NCBI GenBank assembly: GCA_964645125.1
Contig: CAZXZC010000033.1
Location: forward strand, 1-6,689
Length of the DNA stretch: 6,689 nucleotides
Direction of reading: 5' to 3'
DNA from: JBDKGD01 sp964645125
Lineage (GTDB): Bacteria > Patescibacteriota > Minisyncoccia > UBA6257 > 2-01-FULL-56-20
The notes below the pieces were generated by a model. That model saw nothing but the letters and a program-made list of their open reading frames with translations, did not search any database and was not told the origin of the DNA. The position numbers were made by a program, and so were the translations under genes. The number at the start of each line of letters is the position of its first letter. Position 1 is the stretch's first letter. Positions 1 through 5,386 of this stretch are shown here, piece after piece.

Positions 1-408
1 CTTGCGAAATTGGGGCTAACGTCCGAGAAAAAGATACGAATTGGCGGGGCGAATGTTTCTCCGTTTGAGTTCTTGTGCACGTTTTTGCCCGAGGTACCTG
101 TGTTTACAGGAAATCCTGATTTTAAAAAGGCGGTGTTTCTGGCGGTGGTTGAGGTGACTGGTAAAAAAAATGGAGCGGCTACCCGCGTGCGATTGGCTAC
201 AGTGTTTCCGAACCAAAAGGCAATTGATGGTTTGAAATTGGGGGGTAATTTTATTACCTACCCGACTGCTCTTGCTGCCTACTTGTTTGTAAAAGAAATT
301 CCGCACGTGATGCGACGCGGCGTGTATGCGCCAGAGCTTTTGGACGCGCACGCTCGAGGGCGAGTTCTGGCGGAGCTTTCAAAAAAAGGAATTTTTTCCT
401 CGTACTAA
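1..408 (+). CDS. Saccharopine dehydrogenase-like protein, C-terminal part (5' end outside window)
   Basis: The frame is open from the first base and ends at TAA 406-408. A TTG at 10 is possible as a start, but the codons before it already continue the family pattern (LAKLGL), so this is more likely the last ~135 residues of a longer protein. The segment resembles the C-terminal domain of saccharopine dehydrogenase/reductase-type enzymes: an LGL turn, a short beta stretch followed by SPFEF, then VVEVTGKKNGA, a helix beginning TYPTALAAYLF, and a closing RRGVYAPELL. It aligns by eye with residues ~250 onward of the next gene (KLIELGF / RPLDF / KVFGTKDGA / GFPASILGQM / KGMFSPEDV), so the two look like tandem paralogues. 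About 250 residues, including the NAD(P)-binding domain, would lie upstream. The substrate cannot be told from sequence; the family includes lysine- and polyamine-related dehydrogenases. Family assignment is fairly secure, function is not. Confidence 0.72.
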   Translation, partial: LAKLGLTSEKKIRIGGANVSPFEFLCTFLPEVPVFTGNPDFKKAVFLAVVEVTGKKNGAATRVRLATVFPNQKAIDGLKLGGNFITYPTALAAYLFVKEIPHVMRRGVYAPELLDAHARGRVLAELSKKGIFSSY

Positions 409-426
409 TTTTTTGGTTATCCCCAT

Positions 427-461
427 GCGGAAAATCCTTGAATTTCTTTTTTCTTTTCCGC
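427..461. repeat. 8-bp inverted repeat around the -35 region
   Basis: GCGGAAAA (427-434) is followed after 19 bases by its exact reverse complement TTTTCCGC (454-461). The dyad encloses the -35 hexamer and its right arm abuts the -10 hexamer of the promoter for the following gene. It could be an operator for an unidentified regulator. Alternatively it could be a weak hairpin terminating the upstream gene, although the T run begins only after TATAATC. Only the symmetry is seen; the role is inference. Confidence 0.45.
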
Positions 462-467
462 TATAAT
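438..467 (+). promoter_or_regulatory. Sigma-70-type promoter giving a probably leaderless transcript
   Basis: TTGAAT (438-443) and a perfect TATAAT (462-467) are separated by 18 bases. Initiation about seven bases after the -10 would fall at 474-475, and the ATG of the saccharopine dehydrogenase-like gene starts at 475. The mRNA would therefore have essentially no 5' leader, which agrees with the absence of any Shine-Dalgarno sequence here. Confidence 0.75.
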
Positions 468-474
468 CTTTTTT

Positions 475-1623
475 ATGCAATATGACTTCGCCGTAGTCGG
501 CGCAAATGGAATTCAAGGGAAGATTGTTTCGCGTGATTTGCTTGAGAGCGGGTATTCGGTTTTGTTGTGCGCCAATGACGATTACGGCATGGGGAGATTA
601 CTGGATTATCCAAAGTCTGACCTTGCCCTTATTGATTTGCGTAAAATGGACCGGGTAAAGCGAGTCTTAAAAAAATCCGGCGCGAGCGTGGTGGTGAACT
701 GCTCGGTGGATGATTTTAACTTGGGGGTAACGCAGACATGTTTGGATTTAGGCATTAATTATGTTGACTTAGGATCAGAAGAGCCGATGTATTACGAGCA
801 GATGAAGCTGTCGGAACAGTTTGCGGCTAAAAATATTATTGGTATTACGGGTATTGGTTCAACACCTGGTATTAACAATATTTTCTTGCGGTACATGCGC
901 AACCGTTTTGATACGATTCATACGGTTCATTTGGGATTTGCGTGGGATTCAAATATGCCGGTGTTTGTGACGCCATTTTCAATGGATGCGATTGCGTATG
1001 AGTTTACGGAACCCGCCAAGTTGCTTGAGAACGGGGAGTTTGTGCATAAGATGCCAGAGGAGGCGAATGTGTCGTATTACTACAAAACCATCGGCAAGCA
1101 GCGCACCTGCTATACCAAGCATATTGAGCACCATTCGTTTTATGAGTATTTGAAAGATGTGGGTATAAAGAATGTGGCGGTGTTTTCGAGTTTCCCGCCC
1201 CACTCGTATAGCGCTATTAAAAAATTGATTGAGCTTGGGTTTGTGAGTAAGGAGCCTATTGAAGTTGATGGCAAGTCGATTCGGCCGCTTGATTTCACTA
1301 TCGAAGTATTGCGACGCATTCCAGTGCCTGAAGGATATGCGGAGAAGGAAAATGTATGGATAAAGGTGTTTGGCACGAAGGATGGTGCTGAAAAGATGGA
1401 AGAAATGGACGCGGTAGCCGGTACTATCCCAGGATGGGAAGATGCGACATGCAATATAGATACTGGGTTTCCGGCGTCTATTTTGGGCCAGATGATAAAA
1501 CAAGGGCAGATTGAGGCGAAGGGTATGTTTTCTCCGGAAGATGTGGTACCGCCAGAGCCATTTTTTGTGGAATTAGGGAAGAAAAAGATTACGGTATACG
1601 ATAACGGGAAGAAAATAAATTAG
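475..1623 (+). CDS. Saccharopine dehydrogenase-like NAD(P)-dependent oxidoreductase
   Basis: The protein has 382 residues and appears complete. The N-terminus is a Rossmann fold with the dinucleotide-binding loop GANGIQG (residues 9-15) after the first beta strand. It is followed by VVVNCSVDDFNLGV (72-85) and INYVDLGSEE (94-103), a pattern typical of the saccharopine dehydrogenase NAD(P)-binding domain. The segment GITGIGSTPGINN (123-135) matches the conserved 'G-x-x-PG' substrate-domain entry of the family. The C-terminal domain runs to the closing GMFSPEDVVPPEPFF (350-364). Known members interconvert saccharopine and lysine or catalyse similar imine reductions such as carboxynorspermidine formation; which reaction applies here cannot be decided from sequence. 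The ATG at 475 is preferred because the Rossmann strand begins at once and the promoter ends just before it. The upstream neighbour is a partial paralogue. The stop codon lies inside the left arm of a large inverted repeat. The family call is strong, the substrate is unknown. Confidence 0.85.
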   Translation: MQYDFAVVGANGIQGKIVSRDLLESGYSVLLCANDDYGMGRLLDYPKSDLALIDLRKMDRVKRVLKKSGASVVVNCSVDDFNLGVTQTCLDLGINYVDLGSEEPMYYEQMKLSEQFAAKNIIGITGIGSTPGINNIFLRYMRNRFDTIHTVHLGFAWDSNMPVFVTPFSMDAIAYEFTEPAKLLENGEFVHKMPEEANVSYYYKTIGKQRTCYTKHIEHHSFYEYLKDVGIKNVAVFSSFPPHSYSAIKKLIELGFVSKEPIEVDGKSIRPLDFTIEVLRRIPVPEGYAEKENVWIKVFGTKDGAEKMEEMDAVAGTIPGWEDATCNIDTGFPASILGQMIKQGQIEAKGMFSPEDVVPPEPFFVELGKKKITVYDNGKKIN

Positions 1624-1738
1624 TTTGCGTGTTTTGCGCGATTTTATAAACAGCGCTCAAGGGCGCTTGCCCAGGCTTTACTGTTCATAAAATCGCACAA
1701 AACACTTTTTAATATATTCAACAAGAACTAATTTATTT
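1613..1738. repeat. Large nested inverted repeat (MITE-like or structured RNA element)
   Basis: Two sets of inverted arms share one centre. The outer arms are 13 bases and perfect: AAATAAATTAGTT (1613-1625) against AACTAATTTATTT (1726-1738). The inner arms are 19 bases with 18 pairs: 1629-1647 against 1687-1705, the only mismatch being C1637/A1697. Inside these, AACAG (1649-1653) faces CTGTT (1681-1685), and a small GGGC/GCCC hairpin (1661-1664/1669-1672) sits near the middle. The spacing is asymmetric: three bases between outer and inner left arms, twenty between the right arms. The stop codon of the upstream gene lies in the left outer arm. No target-site duplication is evident at the edges. 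It may be a miniature inverted-repeat element, a complex 3' end or a regulatory RNA; the sequence shows only the pairing. Confidence 0.6.
1629..1710 (+). terminator. Probable intrinsic terminator with a long stem
   Basis: The inner arms of the nested repeat (1629-1647 and 1687-1705) form a stem of 18 of 19 pairs directly followed by TTTTT (1706-1710). It stands just after the saccharopine dehydrogenase-like gene, where termination is expected. The enclosed region of 39 bases is unusually long for a simple terminator but can fold further. No comparable T run follows on the opposite strand, so it would act only on rightward transcripts. Confidence 0.6.
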
Positions 1739-1875
1739 AAGGAGAGAAGGGGGTAGGGGAAGAGTAAATCCAAATTTAGTGGAAGTGGGGAATGGGTTGT
1801 GTTTTATTTGTGTTGATAACTTTGTGATTTGGAATAGTTTTTGAATTCTGGCAATACGTATATTCTTTATTTTAC
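1739..1875. other. Intergenic stretch without a recognisable gene; purine-rich tract
   Basis: No credible coding region is visible on either strand. The first part (1739-1764) is almost pure purine with one T and begins with AAGGAG, a Shine-Dalgarno-like string that has no start codon at a suitable distance. The 11-base string GAAGTGGGGAA (1782-1792) recurs exactly at 1950-1960 in the mraZ control region. TGTTGATAA (1811-1819) differs from a DnaA box by one base. Because a terminator follows at 1876, a small RNA ending there is possible, but I could not find a convincing promoter for it. Confidence 0.4.
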
Positions 1876-1901
1876 AAGCCTTTTGGGGCTTTTTTATTTT
1901 T
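1876..1901 (+). terminator. Compact intrinsic terminator
   Basis: AAGCC (1876-1880) pairs with GGCTT (1887-1891) around a six-base loop, followed by TTTTATTTTT (1892-1901). This is a classic rho-independent shape in the rightward direction. It lies 14 bases before the -35 of the mraZ promoter and so insulates the dcw operon from upstream read-through, or ends an unrecognised small transcript from 1711-1875. Confidence 0.72.
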
Positions 1902-1914
1902 GTCTTTGCTGTGG

Positions 1915-1943
1915 TTGACCCGTATGGTGTGGTGGCATATGAT
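1915..1943 (+). promoter_or_regulatory. Sigma-70-type promoter of the dcw operon (PmraZ)
   Basis: TTGACC (1915-1920) and TATGAT (1938-1943) are separated by exactly 17 bases, each one base off consensus. The start of transcription would be near 1950, giving a 5' leader of about 70 bases before the mraZ ATG at 2019. The promoter follows a terminator and precedes a MraZ-box-like repeat, as expected for an autoregulated mraZ operon. Confidence 0.75.
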
Positions 1944-1953
1944 GAATGAGAAG

Positions 1954-1978
1954 TGGGGAAGTGTGGATAAATATGGGG
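1954..1978 (+). promoter_or_regulatory. MraZ-box-like operator: three TGGNN repeats at 10-bp spacing
   Basis: TGGGG (1954-1958), TGGAT (1964-1968) and TGGGG (1974-1978) are each separated by five bases. This matches the arrangement described for E. coli MraZ, which binds TGGGN repeats spaced by five bases upstream of its own gene. The middle unit is degenerate. A further TGGGG occurs at 1993-1997, nineteen bases after the third unit and therefore slightly out of phase. The array begins just after the predicted transcription start, a position suited to repression by MraZ. Binding itself is inferred. Confidence 0.72.
1962..1970 (-). promoter_or_regulatory. Perfect DnaA-box consensus
   Basis: TGTGGATAA on the + strand reads TTATCCACA on the - strand, the consensus high-affinity DnaA box. 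It covers the middle unit of the MraZ-box-like array, so the two proteins could compete. A one-mismatch version, TGTTGATAA, lies at 1811-1819. A single 9-base match can occur by chance; its location in a division-operon control region is what makes it notable. Confidence 0.5.
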
Positions 1979-2018
1979 AAAAGGGTCGATTCTGGGGACA
2001 ACTACTACATATACATAC

Positions 2019-2450
2019 ATGTTGCTGGGTGAATTTGAACATACATTAGATACCAAGGGGCGCATTGCGATACCGGCAAAGTTTCGCGATGAGCTGAAAA
2101 GCGGTGCTATTTTAACCCGCGGTCTTGATGACTGTTTATTTTTGTTTGCCCAGAAAGAGTGGGACGCGCTGGCGCAAAAGTTGATTGCGCTTCCTTTGGC
2201 TCAAGCTGATTCACGAGCGTTTGTGCGTTTGATGTTAGCGGGGGCATGTGATGTAGAGGTCGATTCCCAGGGGCGGGTGCTGGTACCAGATTATTTGCGT
2301 GCGTATGCGGGGCTTTCGAAACAGGCGGTAGTGGCGGGGCTGTACAACCGTATTGAAATTTGGGACAGCGCGCGGTGGGCTGACTACAAAAAGAAAACGG
2401 AAAGTCAGTCTGAGGTTATTGCCGAGCGATTGGGAGAGCTTGGTATTTAA
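2019..2450 (+). CDS. mraZ: Transcriptional regulator MraZ
   Basis: The protein has 143 residues, the usual MraZ length, and begins with the family signature LLGEFEHTLDTKGR. It contains the two AbrB/SpoVT-type half-domains expected: DTKGRIAIPAKFR (residues 11-23) and VDSQGRVLVPDYLR (81-94). MraZ assembles into a ring and binds direct repeats in front of its own operon, usually repressing the dcw genes; a matching repeat array lies at 1954-1978. The ATG at 2019 is preferred because the conserved N-terminus starts immediately. No Shine-Dalgarno sequence is seen; the nearest G-rich string is about 20 bases upstream and belongs to the operator-like repeats. It heads the operon continuing into rsmH, after a 110-base gap that holds a hairpin. 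Identification is secure. Confidence 0.95.
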   Translation: MLLGEFEHTLDTKGRIAIPAKFRDELKSGAILTRGLDDCLFLFAQKEWDALAQKLIALPLAQADSRAFVRLMLAGACDVEVDSQGRVLVPDYLRAYAGLSKQAVVAGLYNRIEIWDSARWADYKKKTESQSEVIAERLGELGI

Positions 2451-2457
2451 CGCATAG

Positions 2458-2517
2458 AGTGCACCGACGGTGTGCGGAATGTGCATAGACCACATATTCT
2501 GCCCCGGTCGGTGCATT
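2458..2517 (+). other. 60-base hairpin between mraZ and rsmH
   Basis: TGCACCGAC (2460-2468) is the exact reverse complement of GTCGGTGCA (2507-2515), and the stem extends outward by G-U and A-T pairs to 2458/2517. Further in, GCGGAAT (2474-2480) pairs with ATTCTGC (2496-2502) with one G-U pair, then GTG (2481-2483) pairs with CAC (2491-2493) around a seven-base loop. No T run follows, so it is not an intrinsic terminator. The left arm also contains the short DNA palindrome CACCG-A-CGGTG (2462-2472), which could be a protein-binding site. Possible roles are mRNA processing, differential stability of mraZ versus downstream message, or an operator. The structure is visible, the function is inference. 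Confidence 0.6.
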
Positions 2518-2560
2518 GTATGAGGAAGTCGTAATTGTTTTACTCTTTCTTCTTAACACA

Positions 2561-3430
2561 ATGCACATTCCTGTTCTTTTGCATGAAGTACTTGAATATT
2601 TAGATATTTCGTCGGGTGACTTTATTATCGACGGTACGGTAAATGGTGGTGGGCATTTTGCGCATATTGTGCAGCGTGTTGGACCGCGGGGCAGAGCGCT
2701 TGGCGTTGATTTGGATAATCATATTTTGACGTCAACAGCGGCTGCGTTTGCCGCCGATGCGCGCGCTGTGTTTGCTCATGGCAGTTATGCCAATTTACCC
2801 ACAGTGCTTGCGCAGAAACATTTACCGAAGGCGCAAGGGTTGCTTTTGGATTTGGGATTTTCATCGTTGCAGTTGGCTGGATCTGGCCGGGGCTTTAGCT
2901 TTGAAGCTGATGAGCCGCTTGCGATGACCTACGACCGCGAAGCACTTCCACTCTCAACGCTTTTGTCGAAATTACGTCCGTCGGAATTGGCAGATATTAT
3001 TTTCCAATATTCGGGTGAGCGTTACAGTCGGGCGATTGCTGCTGCAATTAGCGAGACTGCACGTGTTACGCCGATTACCACCTCACGTCAGTTGGCGCGA
3101 ATTGTGGCTTCTGCGGTTCCTAGGGATTACGAACATGGTCGTATAGATCCGGCCACTCGTACGTTTCAGGCATTGCGCATGTACGCGAATGGTGAATTGG
3201 AGTCATTGACGAATGTGTTGGCCCGTTTGCCTGAGATTGTAGAGCGAGGAGGGCGAGTGGTTATTATAAGCTTCCATTCTTTGGAAGATCGTCTTGTGAA
3301 GCAATCTTTTGCGGAGTATAGCAGGCAGGGTTCGACCATTTTGACGCCGCATCCGGTTGAGGGAAGTTTAGCGGAAATTGCCGCTAATCCTCGATCTCGC
3401 AGCGCGAAGCTTCGTGCATTATCATTTTGA
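2561..3430 (+). CDS. rsmH: 16S rRNA (cytosine(1402)-N(4))-methyltransferase RsmH
   Basis: The protein has 289 residues from the ATG at 2561, where the family's canonical N-terminus HIPVLLHEVLEYL begins. RsmH (MraW) uses S-adenosylmethionine to methylate C1402 in the decoding centre of 16S rRNA. Visible motifs are the cofactor loop DGTVNGGGH, the acidic strand GVDLD, LLDLGFSSLQL followed by GRGFSF, the central SGERYSRAIAAAI, RIDPATRTFQALRMYANGEL, GGRVVIISFHSLEDRLVK and the C-terminal RSRSAKLRAL. The loop has N where many homologues have G, a minor variation. An in-frame TTG at 2516 would add 15 mostly hydrophobic residues but lies in the preceding hairpin and precedes the conserved start, so it is not preferred. 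No Shine-Dalgarno sequence is seen near 2561. The stop lies 14 bases before the ftsL-like start. Identification is secure. Confidence 0.95.
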   Translation: MHIPVLLHEVLEYLDISSGDFIIDGTVNGGGHFAHIVQRVGPRGRALGVDLDNHILTSTAAAFAADARAVFAHGSYANLPTVLAQKHLPKAQGLLLDLGFSSLQLAGSGRGFSFEADEPLAMTYDREALPLSTLLSKLRPSELADIIFQYSGERYSRAIAAAISETARVTPITTSRQLARIVASAVPRDYEHGRIDPATRTFQALRMYANGELESLTNVLARLPEIVERGGRVVIISFHSLEDRLVKQSFAEYSRQGSTILTPHPVEGSLAEIAANPRSRSAKLRALSF

Positions 3431-3444
3431 GTTCATTCTTTCCT

Positions 3445-3762
3445 ATGGTTTTTATTACACTTCAAGAAAAAACAAAAAAGATTTTTTTTATCATTGTTGG
3501 ATTGTGTGTCTGTGTATTTGTGGTGCAAGCACTTTTTTTGGTAGCGATGTATACTAAGAGTGTGAATATTCGACATGAAATTTCGCAACTCCGGGATCGC
3601 ACTTTGGTTTTGCAGTCTAACAACGCGAAAATAAAAGACGCGTTGTTCGCGCAATTTTCAAGAGACTCAGTTACGACGTTCGCCGATAGTCGGGGACTTG
3701 TAAAAGAGGAGCATCCTGTGTATTTGCGCACTGCATCGCAATGGGTACTCGCCTCTTATTAA
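3445..3762 (+). CDS. FtsL-like cell division protein (small bitopic membrane protein)
   Basis: The protein has 105 residues from the ATG at 3445. A short charged N-terminus (LQEKTKK) is followed by one transmembrane segment (about residues 13-35), then a heptad-like coiled-coil stretch (about 38-66: SVNIRHEISQLRDRTLVLQSNN), and a tail containing FADSRGLVKEEHPVYLR (79-95), reminiscent of the 'A-x-x-x-GLV' segment of FtsL/DivIC proteins. FtsL bridges early division proteins and the FtsW-FtsI synthase at the septum. Sequence similarity is low, as usual for FtsL; topology and the position between rsmH and ftsI carry the call. A TTG at 3427 overlapping the rsmH stop is an alternative start adding six residues. 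The 3' end overlaps ftsI by 22 bases, suggesting coupled translation. A DivIC-type member of the septum formation initiator family is the main alternative. Confidence 0.75.
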   Translation: MVFITLQEKTKKIFFIIVGLCVCVFVVQALFLVAMYTKSVNIRHEISQLRDRTLVLQSNNAKIKDALFAQFSRDSVTTFADSRGLVKEEHPVYLRTASQWVLASY

Positions 3763-5375
3763 TAGGATCATGCTTTTTTGCGGCATACGCTTTTTTGGTA
3801 TTTCACTTGTATGACGTACAAGTGAGGCGTGGTGCCAGTTATTCGGCGCGAGCAAGTTCGCAGCTCGCGGCTTCGGGCGTGCTTGCTGCGCCTCGGGGTA
3901 GTATTTTTTTTACTGATAAAAATGGGAGTCGGGTGCCAGCGGCGTTAAACAAAGACTATCCAGTGGTGTATGCGGTTCCTAAGGCATTGGAGGATACAGC
4001 CGAGGCCTCAGCTCAATTGGCGAGTATTTTAAATCTTGATGCTGCGACGCTTCTTAAGAAGTTTGCTACAAAGGATTCGTATGAGTTGGTTGCTAAAAAG
4101 GTTGAGGATGATAAGGCATCGCAGGTACAAAATGCACATATTCCTGGCGTGTATGTTGATGTGGCGTCTTCTCGATTTTATCCATTGGCAACGGTAGCGG
4201 CGCAGGTGCTTGGCTTTGTTGGACTTTCTGCTGATACAATCGCGGATACTGGCAAATATGGTATTGAGGAGTTTTATGACGAGTCGCTTTCAGGAACTGC
4301 AGGTAGTAGTGAGCCAGGCTCGCTTGCGTCGCCTTTGCCTGGTGATGACATAACCTTAACCATTGACCCAAATATTCAGATTGAGGCAGAGCGTATTTTG
4401 AATGCGGTCGCGACTCAGTACAAGGCAGAAGCTGGTACGGTAATCGTGCAAGATCCTGCTACCGGAAAAATTTTGGCGATGGGTAGCACGCCGTCGTTTG
4501 ACCCAAATGAGTACGGTAAATCGTCTTTGTCGGCGCTTTCTAATCCTGCGGTGCAGCAGTTATATGAGCCTGGTTCAGTGTTTAAGGTGTTGACGATGGC
4601 GGCGGGTATTGATTCTGGCGCGATTACTCCAAACACTACGTTTATGGATACAGGTGTTTTGAAATTAAATGGCCGCACGATTCGTAACTGGGACAAACAG
4701 GCGCATGGTTTGGTAACGATGACAAATGTGATTGAGCAGTCCTTAAATACTGGTGCCGCATTTGCACAGCGCAAGACTGGCGATGAACCGTTTAAAAAAT
4801 ATGTGACCAAGTTTGGTTTTGGCCAAAAACTTGGTGTTGATTTGCCTGGTGAAGTAAAGGGCGATTTGCGCCAGTTGTTTGCTAAAGATGCGCCATCGGT
4901 TGCGTTTGCGACAGCTTCCTTTGGTCAAGGCGTGGCGGTGACTCCTTTGCAGATGATTAATTCATTTTCCGCGTTAGCAAACGGAGGAATGCTTATGCGG
5001 CCATATGTGAATATTCGAATGGGAGAAAAAGAATTAGGGCGCGTCATTTCACCTTCTACCGCTTCGCAAGTGGCTACGATGATGGTTTCGGCAGTTGATA
5101 AGGCAAAAGTTGCCCATATTAATGGGTATAGCTTAGCGGGGAAAACAGGTACTGCGTTTATTCCTGATTTTGTACATGGGGGGTATAGCGATGATGTGAT
5201 AAATACCTATATTGGGTTTGGCCCTACGAAAAATCCTCGATTTACTATTTTGTTTAAATTAGTGCGTCCCGCAGGCGCGCCTTTGGCTGGGCAAACGGTG
5301 GTGCCGGCATTTCGTGAACTGGCGCAGTTTTTGATAAATTACTATAATATTCCCCCAGATAGGATATCGCAGTAA
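3741..5375 (+). CDS. ftsI: Peptidoglycan D,D-transpeptidase FtsI (class B penicillin-binding protein)
   Basis: The protein has 544 residues. A single N-terminal membrane anchor (about 4-24) leads into the dimerisation/pedestal domain with the conserved APRGSIFFTDKNG (50-62). The transpeptidase domain follows LPGDDITLTIDPNIQ and DPATGKILAM. All three active-site motifs are present: SVFK with the acylated serine at 279 and lysine at 282, SLN at 334-336, and KTGT at 468-471. It would cross-link septal peptidoglycan outside the membrane, working with FtsW and the FtsL-like protein encoded just before it. There are no PASTA repeats and no transglycosylase domain. The ATG at 3741 lies within the last codons of the ftsL-like gene and is chosen because the membrane anchor starts there. 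murF begins 11 bases after its stop, with no murE between. A division-type PBP is favoured over elongation-type PBP2 by gene context. Confidence 0.93.
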   Translation: MGTRLLLIGSCFFAAYAFLVFHLYDVQVRRGASYSARASSQLAASGVLAAPRGSIFFTDKNGSRVPAALNKDYPVVYAVPKALEDTAEASAQLASILNLDAATLLKKFATKDSYELVAKKVEDDKASQVQNAHIPGVYVDVASSRFYPLATVAAQVLGFVGLSADTIADTGKYGIEEFYDESLSGTAGSSEPGSLASPLPGDDITLTIDPNIQIEAERILNAVATQYKAEAGTVIVQDPATGKILAMGSTPSFDPNEYGKSSLSALSNPAVQQLYEPGSVFKVLTMAAGIDSGAITPNTTFMDTGVLKLNGRTIRNWDKQAHGLVTMTNVIEQSLNTGAAFAQRKTGDEPFKKYVTKFGFGQKLGVDLPGEVKGDLRQLFAKDAPSVAFATASFGQGVAVTPLQMINSFSALANGGMLMRPYVNIRMGEKELGRVISPSTASQVATMMVSAVDKAKVAHINGYSLAGKTGTAFIPDFVHGGYSDDVINTYIGFGPTKNPRFTILFKLVRPAGAPLAGQTVVPAFRELAQFLINYYNIPPDRISQ

Positions 5376-5386
5376 TTTTGCCGTTC

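Noticed and set aside
381..400. Short hairpin AGGAA/TTCCT near the end of the first gene as a terminator
   Set aside because: The stem is five A-T-rich pairs inside coding sequence and not followed by a clean T run.
979..1503. Minus-strand open frame of 174 codons inside the saccharopine dehydrogenase-like gene
   Set aside because: It lies entirely antisense to a gene with clear family motifs and its translation shows no domain pattern. Other antisense frames at 4415-4810 and 5440-5736 were rejected for the same reason.
1645..1690. Integron attC-like site within the inverted repeat (AAC...GTT arms)
   Set aside because: The flanking bases do not fit the RYYYAAC and GTTRRRY core sites, and no integrase or cassette array is present.
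1739..1800. G-quadruplex in the purine-rich tract
   Set aside because: The G runs GGGGG-TA-GGGG are followed by the next runs only after about 27 bases, too far for a confident four-tract quadruplex.
1813..1840. Second promoter for mraZ (TTGATA with TAGTTT)
   Set aside because: The -10 match is poor and a terminator lies between it and mraZ, so it would not serve the operon. It remains only a weak candidate for a small RNA.
1733..2065. Minus-strand open frame of 110 codons across the mraZ control region
   Set aside because: Its product is low-complexity (rich in P, S, T, Y, K), has no recognisable motif, and covers the terminator, promoter and mraZ start on the other strand. It is a by-product of the G+T-rich + strand.
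2479..2523. Tiny open frame of 14 codons in the mraZ-rsmH gap, with a 4-codon ATG frame overlapping its stop
   Set aside because: It is too short to judge, lies inside the hairpin, has no ribosome-binding site and no regulatory residue pattern such as a leader peptide would show.
2516..2560. TTG start extending RsmH by 15 residues (hydrophobic VVIVLLFLL)
   Set aside because: RsmH proteins conventionally begin at M-H-I-P-V-L-L. The extension starts within the base of a hairpin and has no ribosome-binding motif.
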